Shown in pieces: positions 6,618 to 13,484 of a stretch of DNA of 13,484 bases (positions are counted from its first letter, which is position 1; each line of letters opens with the position of its first letter). This DNA comes from Gammaproteobacteria bacterium (GTDB lineage Bacteria; Pseudomonadota; Gammaproteobacteria; GCF-002020875), in contig JABHIC010000306.1 in NCBI GenBank assembly GCA_018671205.1, positions 1 to 13,484 on the forward strand, given 5' to 3'. The translations under genes were made by a program, and so were the position numbers. Under the pieces are notes generated by a model. That model ran no database searches and was not told where the DNA came from. It worked only from the letters and a program-made list of their open reading frames with translations.

Positions 6618-6634
6618 ATAATATAAAAAAGCCG

Positions 6635-6677
6635 GCCACGAGCCACAAGCCAGATCGCTTGTGGCTCGTGGCTTTTT
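6635..6677 (+). terminator. Strong intrinsic terminator or attenuator between fbpA and fbpB
   Basis: A perfect 16-base stem (arms 6635-6650 and 6657-6672) with a 6-base loop is followed by TTTTT at 6673-6677. Only 18 bases separate its end from the fbpB start, and no clear new promoter lies between. Partial read-through would give more binding protein than permease and ATPase. An A-run just before the left arm gives only weak support for termination on the other strand. Confidence 0.85.
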
Positions 6678-6695
6678 GCTTGTAAGTTACTAACC

Positions 6696-8294
6696 ATGTT
6701 TAAAGAGACCTCCCTACTCCATCTCACCACCTACCTGTTAGCAATTGTTGTCGCCCTCCCCTTTCTGGTGATTTTGCTCTCTTGGGGAGATATTAACCAG
6801 GAAATCTGGGCTCACCTTCTGGATTACCTCTTCCTTGATCTGCTAACCAACACCCTCTGGCTGATCATCGGAGTCGGCAGTGGTGTACTGATTCTGGGGA
6901 CTACACTGGCCTGGCTCACCACCATGTGTGATTTCCCCGGGCGCTCTATTTTTGACTGGGCACTCATGCTCCCCTTTGCAATTCCCGCCTATGTACTCGC
7001 TTTCGTGATGCTTGATCTATTCAGCTATGGGGGCTCTTTTTACCAGGCTATTGATATCTTTTTTGGTGGCATGATTGCTCCTCCCGACATTCAATCTACT
7101 GCGGGGGTGATCACTGTCTTTGTGTTGGTCTTCTATCCCTATGTCTATATGCTGGCACGTACCGCCTTTATCTCACAAGGTAATCGTCTGTTAGAGGCTG
7201 GACAGAGCCTCGGACTCACCCCACTTCAGGCTTTTCTGCGGATCGCCTTGCCCATGGCCCGCCCAGCCATTGCTGCGGGTGTCGCTCTGGCATTAATGGA
7301 GACCCTGGCCGACTTTGGTGCAGTCTCTATCTTCAATTATGACACCTTCACCTTAGCCATCTATACCTCATGGGATGACTTCAGAAGCCTCTCTACTGCC
7401 GCTCAACTCTCTTCTCTGCTATTACTGTTCGCACTGATGGCCCTATTTGGGGAGCGTGCGATGCGGGGGCAGTCAAAATATCATCAAACCTCAGGGCGTG
7501 CCCCCTACCGTTTCCAGCTAACCGGCTGGAGAGGCTGGGGAACTACCATTGCTATTTCACTGGTACTCTTCTTCTCCTTTATCACCCCAGTAGTTCAGCT
7601 GCTGATCTGGGGGGCTGAGGTGGTTCAACAAGAGCTCAACAGTCGCTATTTTGAAATGCTCTACCATACTCTGATCCTGGGGGGCAGCGCTGCACTACTG
7701 GCCGTATTAGGCGCCTTTGCGCTGGCAATGGCCCGGAGAAAAAGAGAGGACTGGAAAATAGAGTGGGTGGGACGGCTAATTACTCTGGGGTATGCGCTAC
7801 CCGGATCTGTGCTTGCCGTCGGCATCATGATTATTTTTGCCAAGGTAGGGCTTGCCTGGAGCAGTATCGTAGAGTGGCTGGGGGGAGAGGCTACATCGAT
7901 CATGATGCAGAGCGTTGCGGCCCTCCTCTTCGCCTATCTGGTTCGCTTCCTAACCGTGGCGCATGGGCCGGTCGAGAGCTCACTAGAACAGATCAAACCT
8001 TCCATGGAGGAGGCTGCTCGCTCACTGGGAGAGTCCAATGGTGGAGTCATACGGCGTATTTATCTACCAATCCTCACCCCCGGCATCCTGATGGCCCTGT
8101 TGATGGTAATGATTGACGTAATGAAAGAGCTTCCCGCCACCTACCTGCTACGCCCCTATGGCTGGGATACTTTTGCCGTACGCACCTACGAAATGGCCTC
8201 GGAAGGGATGTGGGAACATGCCGCCCTTCCAGCACTCTCACTGGTGCTGGTGGGTCTCCTTCCGGTCATCCTGCTGGTCAGACGATCCCGCTGA
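6696..8294 (+). CDS. fbpB: Ferric iron ABC transporter, fused two-domain permease
   Basis: A 532-residue inner membrane protein with about twelve hydrophobic segments, made of two tandem permease domains as usual in FbpB-type iron permeases. Each half carries the cytoplasmic EAA loop that docks to the ATPase: EAGQSLGLTPLQAFLRIALP starting at E167, and EAARSLGES near 439-447 continuing to RRIYLP at 453-458. A polar stretch at about 255-280 separates the halves. It forms the channel for Fe3+ delivered by FbpA, powered by FbpC. The ATG at 6696 has no good Shine-Dalgarno sequence and comes 18 bases after the terminator hairpin, so expression probably depends on read-through from the fbpA promoter. 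The next gene starts 66 bases downstream. Confidence 0.93.
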   Translation: MFKETSLLHLTTYLLAIVVALPFLVILLSWGDINQEIWAHLLDYLFLDLLTNTLWLIIGVGSGVLILGTTLAWLTTMCDFPGRSIFDWALMLPFAIPAYVLAFVMLDLFSYGGSFYQAIDIFFGGMIAPPDIQSTAGVITVFVLVFYPYVYMLARTAFISQGNRLLEAGQSLGLTPLQAFLRIALPMARPAIAAGVALALMETLADFGAVSIFNYDTFTLAIYTSWDDFRSLSTAAQLSSLLLLFALMALFGERAMRGQSKYHQTSGRAPYRFQLTGWRGWGTTIAISLVLFFSFITPVVQLLIWGAEVVQQELNSRYFEMLYHTLILGGSAALLAVLGAFALAMARRKREDWKIEWVGRLITLGYALPGSVLAVGIMIIFAKVGLAWSSIVEWLGGEATSIMMQSVAALLFAYLVRFLTVAHGPVESSLEQIKPSMEEAARSLGESNGGVIRRIYLPILTPGILMALLMVMIDVMKELPATYLLRPYGWDTFAVRTYEMASEGMWEHAALPALSLVLVGLLPVILLVRRSR

Positions 8295-8360
8295 AAGGCA
8301 TGATCCTAGAATCCTCAGTTTGAGACACCCCCTACCCAATAGAGCACAGGAAAAATCACC

Positions 8361-9455
8361 ATGACATCCCCTGAAAACCACCTCTCACTAAACCACATCC
8401 AGTGTCGTTACGGAGACAATACTGTGGTTCATAACCTCTCTCTGGAAATCAAACGTGGTGAACTGGTCTGCCTTCTGGGGTACAGCGGCTGTGGGAAAAC
8501 TACGGTACTCCGTGCCGTTGCCGGGTTTGAACCGATCCATAACGGCTCTATTATACTCAACAACAACCTACTCTCCTCAGCCACCGAGCAGATCCCGGCT
8601 GAGAAGCGTAACTTTGGGATGGTATTTCAGGATTACGCTCTCTTTCCCCACCTCAATATTGAGGAAAATGTCACCTTTTCACTCCGAAAAGAGAGCCGTT
8701 CCGTCCGCCACAAACAGTCCGAGGAGCTACTTGAGCTGGTCGGACTCCAGGGGCTGGGAGCGCGCCACCCTCATGAACTCTCCGGGGGGCAACAACAGCG
8801 GGTGGCACTGGCCCGTGCACTGGCACAATCCCCTGAGGTAATTCTGATGGATGAGCCTTTCTCTAACCTGGATGTTGAACTACGCCAACGCCTCGCTACA
8901 GAGGTATGTGAAATTCTGAAAACACGTGGCATCACCGGCATCATGGTCACTCATGACCAGCATGAGGCCTTTGCCATTGCAGACCGCATTGCCGTGATGC
9001 ACAACGGTATTATTCAGCAGTGGGACAGTGGTTATAACCTCTATCACAAACCCGCCAACCGTTTTGTGGCTGAATTCGTTGGTCAGGGGGCCCTGCTAAG
9101 GGGCACCGTTCATGGTGATGGACGGCTGCAGACCGAACTGGGAGAGATCCATGGAGAGGAGCGGCAAGCTCTCACCGATGGCTGCAAGGTAGAGATGCTG
9201 GTTCGCCCCGATGATGTCACCTTTGACCAGGAAGGCCGACATGAGGCTACTATCATACGCAGAAATTTCCTTGGTGCGGAGTCTCTCTATACCCTCCAGC
9301 TCACTTCTGGCGAAGAGATCCTCGGTCTGATTCCCAGCCATCTACAGGAGGAGGTGGGAAAGAGTGTCCGTTTCAACCTGGATATGGATAATATGATCGT
9401 ATTTGCATGCAACCTTGATCGTGCAGAAAACATGGGCACTGCCCATGAGCACTAA
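8361..9455 (+). CDS. fbpC: Ferric iron ABC transporter, ATP-binding protein
   Basis: A 364-residue ATPase. The nucleotide-binding domain spans about 7-240: Walker [10 protein letters not shown] (40-48, with Tyr where Pro or Ser is common), Q-loop Q90, signature LSGGQQQR (140-147), Walker B VILMDEP (160-166) with catalytic E165, and switch H198. A C-terminal extension of about 120 residues, including LVRPDDV and FLGAES, looks like the TOBE-type regulatory domain of FbpC/PotA/UgpC proteins. It would energise iron uptake through FbpB. AGGA lies about 10 bases before the ATG. The gap of 66 bases after fbpB shows no strong promoter. The 3' end of the gene holds a palindrome that may act on the opposite strand. 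The gene converges with the diguanylate cyclase gene, 45 bases between stops. Confidence 0.93.
   Translation: MTSPENHLSLNHIQCRYGDNTVVHNLSLEIKRGELVCLLGYSGCGKTTVLRAVAGFEPIHNGSIILNNNLLSSATEQIPAEKRNFGMVFQDYALFPHLNIEENVTFSLRKESRSVRHKQSEELLELVGLQGLGARHPHELSGGQQQRVALARALAQSPEVILMDEPFSNLDVELRQRLATEVCEILKTRGITGIMVTHDQHEAFAIADRIAVMHNGIIQQWDSGYNLYHKPANRFVAEFVGQGALLRGTVHGDGRLQTELGEIHGEERQALTDGCKVEMLVRPDDVTFDQEGRHEATIIRRNFLGAESLYTLQLTSGEEILGLIPSHLQEEVGKSVRFNLDMDNMIVFACNLDRAENMGTAHEH
9427..9447 (-). terminator. Candidate terminator for the right-hand c-di-GMP operon, inside the 3' end of fbpC
   Basis: The minus strand reads CATGGGC-AGT-GCCCATG followed by TTTT, a perfect 7-base stem, 54 bases after the stop of the REC-REC-GGDEF-EAL gene. 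It overlaps the last codons of fbpC. The T-run is short, so termination may be incomplete. Confidence 0.4.
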
Positions 9456-9481
9456 AATATCCATTCACTAATCAACGCTTC

Positions 9482-9494
9482 CCAGAATATCTGG
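9482..9494. repeat. Small inverted repeat in the convergent intergenic gap
   Basis: CCAGA and TCTGG flank ATA between the stops of fbpC and the REC-REC-GGDEF-EAL gene. A 5-base stem with only a short T-run beyond it is at best a weak terminator for fbpC. Confidence 0.2.
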
Positions 9495-9500
9495 CCTTTA

Positions 9501-11759
9501 TCAGGCAAGCTCTTCAAGTACAGAGACAATCTCCTTCTCGGTAATTGGCCCCCGTAACAGATAACCCAGACCGGAGTCACACCCCTTTGTGGTCAGAAAA
9601 TCGAGTTGTGGCTGGGTCTCTATCCCTTCAGCAATGGTGGTGTAGCCGAGCGCCTGAATCAGACTCAAAGCGGCGCCCAACACCTCATCCGCCTTCTGTT
9701 CTCCAATCTCCTGAATCAAGCGACGATCCAGCTTAACCCCGGTCAGGGGAAAGCGTTGCAACCAACTGATAGAGGAGCGTCCAGAACCAAAATTATCCAG
9801 CGTGATACGGATTCCCAACTCTTGCAGTTTCCCCAGCTGCTCCAGTGCAAACTCGGGCCGCTTCATCAACAGCTCCTCCCTGATATCAAACTCGATCATC
9901 CCCAGCATCTCAACCGGCATACCGATACTATTGGCCACATCAACAATTTGCTCTACCAGCTCTTTCTGGTTAAAGCGCTGCTCAGAGAGATTAATGGTCA
10001 CCGGTAACACAAAACCGCACTGCCCACCCCAGGCGACAAGCTGCTGACAGACTCGCTTAAAGATCCAGTGTTCGGCCATCTCTCCCAGACGACCATCCAT
10101 TAGCAGGTCGATAAACTGACTGGCTTCCAGAACCCCACGCTCCGGGTGGTTCCAGCGCAATAGCGCATCAACTCCGACGATACGCTCTGTTTTTAGCAGT
10201 AATCTGGGCTGAAACAGAAGCTGCATCTGCTCATCAGCAATCGCGGTACGTAACTCAGCAGCCATCTGCTCACGCTCACTGGCATAAGCCTCGAAATCTT
10301 TGGAGAAGGGCACATGACGGTTTCTCCCCTTCGCCTTCGCCTCATACATCGCCATATCAGCATGTTTAACCAGATCCTCGCCCTCCTCAGCATCCTGAGG
10401 AAAGCGCGCACTACCTATACTGGCTCCAATCTGAACCAGATGTTCATCAATTTTAAAGGGTTGACAGAGAAGGTGGACCATTTTATCCGCAATCAGTGAG
10501 ACGTTCTCCTGAGAGGCCCCCCCTCCCAACATCAAGACAAATTCATCTCCACCAATTCGGGAGAGCAGATCGACCTCTCGAATACTCTTACGCATTCTGC
10601 CTGCTACCGACTGTAGTAACTTATCACCGACCTCATGTCCCAACTCATCATTAACCGGCTTGAAGCGATCAAGATCAATAAAGAGTAGTGCAAACTCATG
10701 AGCCTCCGAGGAGAAGGCATCGCCCTCCTGCTCTTTGGCCTCCGCTGCATCCCGCAAACGCATATCCAGATAGGTCTGAAAAGCCATTCGGTTAGGCAGT
10801 TCTGTCAATGCATCGGTGTTAGAGAGCATCTTGAGGCGACGGCTCTGCTGATAAAGATTAAGATGGGTCGATACGCGGGCCACCAAAATGGGTTGTGAGA
10901 AGGGCTTAGCCACATAGTCGACCGCTCCGGCCTGAAAGCCTCTCACCACATGCTCTTCACTGCTCTGTGCGGTCAGAAAGATAACGGGGATCTCTTTGGT
11001 ATCATCGGTAGTTTTTAGTGCCCTACAGACAGTAAAACCATCCATACCTGACATTCTCACATCAAGCATAATCAGATCCGGCAAAAGCTCATGGGCTACT
11101 CTTAGTGCCTCCTGCCCGGTACTTGCGGTGAGTACATCAACCGCAAGATGTTGAGTCAACATCGCCTCAGCCAGCCGCAAAGTCATGGGCTCATCATCAA
11201 CCAGCAACACCTTCTGTCTGCTGGCCTGATCTTGATAAAGCGGACGATCTAGGTCCACCCCCGTATTTGTCTCATCATCAGTGCCTTTATAGGCATTGGC
11301 CGCATTGCGCACCATCTGATAAAGCTCTTCTGGAGTAACTGGTTTCTTGAGAAAGATAAAATCATGCTGTAGCGCCAGCTGGATGGTATCCGCTCCCACA
11401 TCACTGTAGGCTGTGACGATAATAATATAGATGGAGGGGTCCTGTTGACGCAGACGAATAGCGGTCTCCAGACCATTGATTCCGGGCGGCATACGCATAT
11501 CAACCAGAGCCACATAGGGGGCATCCCCCTTCTCTATCGCCAACCTCTGCTTTTCTACCGCCTCCTCCCCCTGAGTCGCCTCAATGAGATGAAACTGCTC
11601 CTGCTTATGGGCAGTTGTCTCCGATTTCTCCTCATCTATTCCAACAATTGCAGCCAGTTCATCCAGCCCCTCATCGGCCTCCTCTTCAGAGAGGATTACC
11701 CGATAGGTTTCGAGCACCTGCCGCTCGTCATCAACCAGAAGTACTGTTCGTAGCATCAT
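9501..11759 (-). CDS. REC-REC-GGDEF-EAL response regulator; predicted diguanylate cyclase with a degenerate EAL domain
   Basis: A 752-residue cytoplasmic protein. Receiver 1 (about 3-155) has D10-D11, D87, T116 and K138/K139, and carries an unusual acidic insertion at about 25-55. Receiver 2 (183-300) has D188-D189, D233, T263 and K285. The GGDEF domain (about 313-485) keeps GGDEF at 403-407 and an inhibitory-site RxxD (R394, D397), so it should make c-di-GMP from GTP with product inhibition. The EAL domain (about 495-750) keeps N590, K676, D678 and E711. It reads DAL for EAL (D531), D625 for the Glu of the E-x-T-E motif, DN for DD (655-656) and L731 for the catalytic Gln, so hydrolysis is doubtful; it may bind c-di-GMP instead. 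The ATG overlaps the TGA of the kinase gene (ATGA), suggesting translational coupling and that the kinase is its phosphodonor. Confidence 0.93.
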   Translation of the reverse strand: MMLRTVLLVDDERQVLETYRVILSEEEADEGLDELAAIVGIDEEKSETTAHKQEQFHLIEATQGEEAVEKQRLAIEKGDAPYVALVDMRMPPGINGLETAIRLRQQDPSIYIIIVTAYSDVGADTIQLALQHDFIFLKKPVTPEELYQMVRNAANAYKGTDDETNTGVDLDRPLYQDQASRQKVLLVDDEPMTLRLAEAMLTQHLAVDVLTASTGQEALRVAHELLPDLIMLDVRMSGMDGFTVCRALKTTDDTKEIPVIFLTAQSSEEHVVRGFQAGAVDYVAKPFSQPILVARVSTHLNLYQQSRRLKMLSNTDALTELPNRMAFQTYLDMRLRDAAEAKEQEGDAFSSEAHEFALLFIDLDRFKPVNDELGHEVGDKLLQSVAGRMRKSIREVDLLSRIGGDEFVLMLGGGASQENVSLIADKMVHLLCQPFKIDEHLVQIGASIGSARFPQDAEEGEDLVKHADMAMYEAKAKGRNRHVPFSKDFEAYASEREQMAAELRTAIADEQMQLLFQPRLLLKTERIVGVDALLRWNHPERGVLEASQFIDLLMDGRLGEMAEHWIFKRVCQQLVAWGGQCGFVLPVTINLSEQRFNQKELVEQIVDVANSIGMPVEMLGMIEFDIREELLMKRPEFALEQLGKLQELGIRITLDNFGSGRSSISWLQRFPLTGVKLDRRLIQEIGEQKADEVLGAALSLIQALGYTTIAEGIETQPQLDFLTTKGCDSGLGYLLRGPITEKEIVSVLEELA

Positions 11760-13366
11760 CGGTTAAGTATACCTAATAACTGCTGTTTTAGAATATCGAG
11801 TTTTTTCTCATGGGCGTCTCCCTGATCCCTATTGTCCAGCAGACCTTCCACCTGTAGTGCCGTATCGGATACATCCAAAAACCCGTAGGAGCCCACGCTT
11901 CCCTTAATCGTATGAACCAGCTCTCTAACCTGCTTCCACTCTCCAATCTTACGTGCATCCAGCAGCTCCTGACGTAGCGCACCAACACGTTCAGCAAAAA
12001 GTGCCATCAACTCATCATCCAACTCTAATCCACCCATCATATGCACACTCTTTACTCCTCTGCTCATTGAAACCTCTTCTATCTCTTCACCCTTATCCAG
12101 CTCTTCCTCAACCACGTGCAAGTACTTTTTCAGAACCCCCAGCAGTGCATTACGTTGAATCGGTTTTGAGAGAAATCCATCACATCCCGCCGCCTGAAAG
12201 GCATCTCGCTGATGTTGCATCACGTTGGCGGTCAAGGCGATCACCGGAGTCACATTGAGGCTGGAGCGGAGCAATTTTGTCGCCTCAATCCCATCCATCA
12301 CCGGCATCTGCATATCCATCAGGATCAGATCATAATCATGTTGCATCGCCATCTCAAATGCCTGACGCCCATGCTCGGCAACCGTAATGGTAACCCCTAA
12401 CGCCTCTACCATTTTCCGGATCAGGAATTGCAGTTCCGGAGTATCTTCTGCCACCAGGAGTTCACCCACTATCCGCTCTGCACCTCTCTCCCCCTGATCA
12501 TCAACCTCCACAACCTCCAACCGCCCCCCCAGGACCAAGGGTATCGTGAGCTCAAAAACTGAGCCCTGATCGATGCGGCTGGTAACAGCGATCTCCCCCT
12601 TCATCAGGGTAGCCAGAGTTTGCGAGATATGAAGTCCGAGACCGGTTCCACCAAAACGCCCCGAGATTGAACGGTCTGCCTGTTCAAAAGGCTTAAACAG
12701 GCGGGACAGCACCTTCTGTTCCATCCCAATGCCGCTATCCTCCACCACAAAATGGAGCTGCTGATCTATACTATGAATGCGCAGTCGTACATACCCCTCA
12801 TTAGTGAACTTGACTGCGTTACTGATGAGATTAATCAGGATCTGGGCAATTCGCTTCCCATCTCCCAACAACATATTACCGAACTCTCTGCCGTCCCCCT
12901 CTCGAATCACCTCAAACTGGAGCCCTTGAGATTCAGCGCGCACGGTAAAGATCTGCTCGACCTCACGTATGGTCTCCCTCAACTCAAACTCAACACAATC
13001 AATCTCAAATTTACCCGCCGCAATCTTGGAGAGATCCAGCATATCATTCAGCAGATAGAGCAGTGAACTTCCTGAGACCTGCATGGTCTGGAGCAGCTCC
13101 CTCTGCTCCTGCTGTAGTGGGGTCTCCTGCAACAACTCCCCATAGCCCAGCAGCGCAGTGAGTGGGGTACGAAGCTCATGGCTCATAGAGGCAAGAAACT
13201 GGTCTTTAGAACGGTTGGCTTTCACTGCCGATTCTGTGGCATCCTCCAGCTGCCGCTGCATCTGGCGCAGTTCGTTTTCATAATCCCAGTCACTGACCAG
13301 CAACCGAGTCAACTGCTCCAGCTCTTCGTCATTCCAGGGTTTACTATAACCTGCTTCCGAAAGCAT
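11756..13366 (-). CDS. Sensorless hybrid histidine kinase (HisKA-HATPase-REC-Hpt)
   Basis: A 536-residue soluble protein. After about 50 charged, helical residues come HisKA with H63 (SHELRTP) and HATPase (about 160-280) with N183, DSGIGM at 210-215 and GGTGLGL at 239-245. A receiver (about 300-418) follows, with E307-D308, phosphoacceptor D351, T379 and K401. Last is a C-terminal Hpt domain (about 440-535) with H485 (HTIKGS). This is a complete His-Asp-His relay in one chain, resembling the BarA/ArcB class but with no periplasmic, membrane or PAS sensor. The short N-terminus appears genuine: an in-frame TAG lies 24 bases upstream of the ATG and no start codon lies between. No Shine-Dalgarno sequence is seen. 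It precedes the REC-REC-GGDEF-EAL gene with a 4-base overlap, so Hpt-to-REC transfer is the natural expectation. The signal must come from a partner protein or the N-terminal helix. Confidence 0.93.
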   Translation of the reverse strand: MLSEAGYSKPWNDEELEQLTRLLVSDWDYENELRQMQRQLEDATESAVKANRSKDQFLASMSHELRTPLTALLGYGELLQETPLQQEQRELLQTMQVSGSSLLYLLNDMLDLSKIAAGKFEIDCVEFELRETIREVEQIFTVRAESQGLQFEVIREGDGREFGNMLLGDGKRIAQILINLISNAVKFTNEGYVRLRIHSIDQQLHFVVEDSGIGMEQKVLSRLFKPFEQADRSISGRFGGTGLGLHISQTLATLMKGEIAVTSRIDQGSVFELTIPLVLGGRLEVVEVDDQGERGAERIVGELLVAEDTPELQFLIRKMVEALGVTITVAEHGRQAFEMAMQHDYDLILMDMQMPVMDGIEATKLLRSSLNVTPVIALTANVMQHQRDAFQAAGCDGFLSKPIQRNALLGVLKKYLHVVEEELDKGEEIEEVSMSRGVKSVHMMGGLELDDELMALFAERVGALRQELLDARKIGEWKQVRELVHTIKGSVGSYGFLDVSDTALQVEGLLDNRDQGDAHEKKLDILKQQLLGILNR

Positions 13367-13484
13367 ATTTTTGGATAAAACATCAATATACTATTGATAT
13401 AAAACAACAACATCCTATTTCTCCTATGTCATACTGCAATCGCTAATTCGGTGAGTCCTTAATAACAAAAATCCGGCAACAATC
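13367..13484. other. AT-rich upstream region of the kinase operon, no gene seen
   Basis: These 118 bases to the window edge hold no supported coding frame. They are more AT-rich than the genes and must contain or adjoin the promoter of the minus-strand kinase gene. I see no convincing -35/-10 pair. The one clear structure is the inverted repeat at 13382-13398. Confidence 0.5.
13382..13398. promoter_or_regulatory. Candidate operator: 7-3-7 inverted repeat upstream of the kinase gene
   Basis: ATCAATA and TATTGAT flank a 3-base centre, 16 bases upstream of the kinase ATG. A dyad of this size in an AT-rich upstream region fits a binding site for a dimeric regulator. It is AT-only apart from three bases, so chance is possible. 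Confidence 0.35.

Noticed and set aside
9606..10007. 133-codon open frame on the plus strand
   Set aside because: It is a shadow of the EAL half of the right-hand cyclase protein, with no motif and no ribosome binding site.
1..13484. CRISPR arrays, insertion sequences, tRNA genes, phage or toxin-antitoxin genes
   Set aside because: I found no regularly spaced repeats, transposase motifs, cloverleaf-type sequence or short paired toxin-antitoxin frames on either strand.

Overview
The window looks like chromosomal DNA from a Gram-negative proteobacterium, most likely a gammaproteobacterium. The evidence is GC-moderate coding sequence, a classical Fur box, a periplasmic binding protein with a signal peptide, an MsrQ homologue, and a small protein of the polyhydroxyalkanoate (PHA) system family. 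I cannot place it more closely. I see no mobile element, CRISPR array, rRNA, tRNA or phage gene. Coding density is high and no stretch over 300 bases lacks a gene; the longest gap is about 130 bases, upstream of fbpA.

Left block (1-3822, minus strand). Read in the direction of transcription it encodes a dynamin-like GTPase with two C-terminal membrane segments, a stand-alone receiver protein, and a receiver-GGDEF-EAL protein whose GGDEF half has lost its active site while its EAL half keeps every catalytic residue (a predicted c-di-GMP phosphodiesterase). Last comes the first 17 codons of a further gene that leaves the window behind a strong ribosome binding site.

Middle block (3887-9455, plus strand). 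Divergent from the GTPase are a small PHA-system protein and a single-pass membrane protein with a possible SPOR-like periplasmic domain. Next is msrQ, the heme membrane subunit of the MsrPQ methionine sulfoxide reductase, without its usual partner msrP and with a promoter that predicts an almost leaderless mRNA. Then comes a complete ferric iron ABC importer (fbpA-fbpB-fbpC). Its promoter is overlaid by a near-consensus Fur box, and a strong intrinsic terminator between fbpA and fbpB probably lowers permease and ATPase expression relative to the binding protein.

Right block (9501-13366, minus strand, convergent with fbpC). A hybrid histidine kinase with no sensor domain (HisKA-HATPase-REC-Hpt) overlaps by 4 bases a REC-REC-GGDEF-EAL protein. 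In that protein the GGDEF half is intact and the EAL half has lost several metal-binding or catalytic residues, so it is a predicted diguanylate cyclase.

Taken together, the window carries two multidomain c-di-GMP proteins of opposite predicted activity, each with receiver domains, plus a kinase with a built-in phosphorelay that could feed them. The association of one arm with a dynamin-like GTPase next to a PHA-system protein is the least familiar arrangement here. Domain calls rest on visible motifs. The links between blocks are inference.
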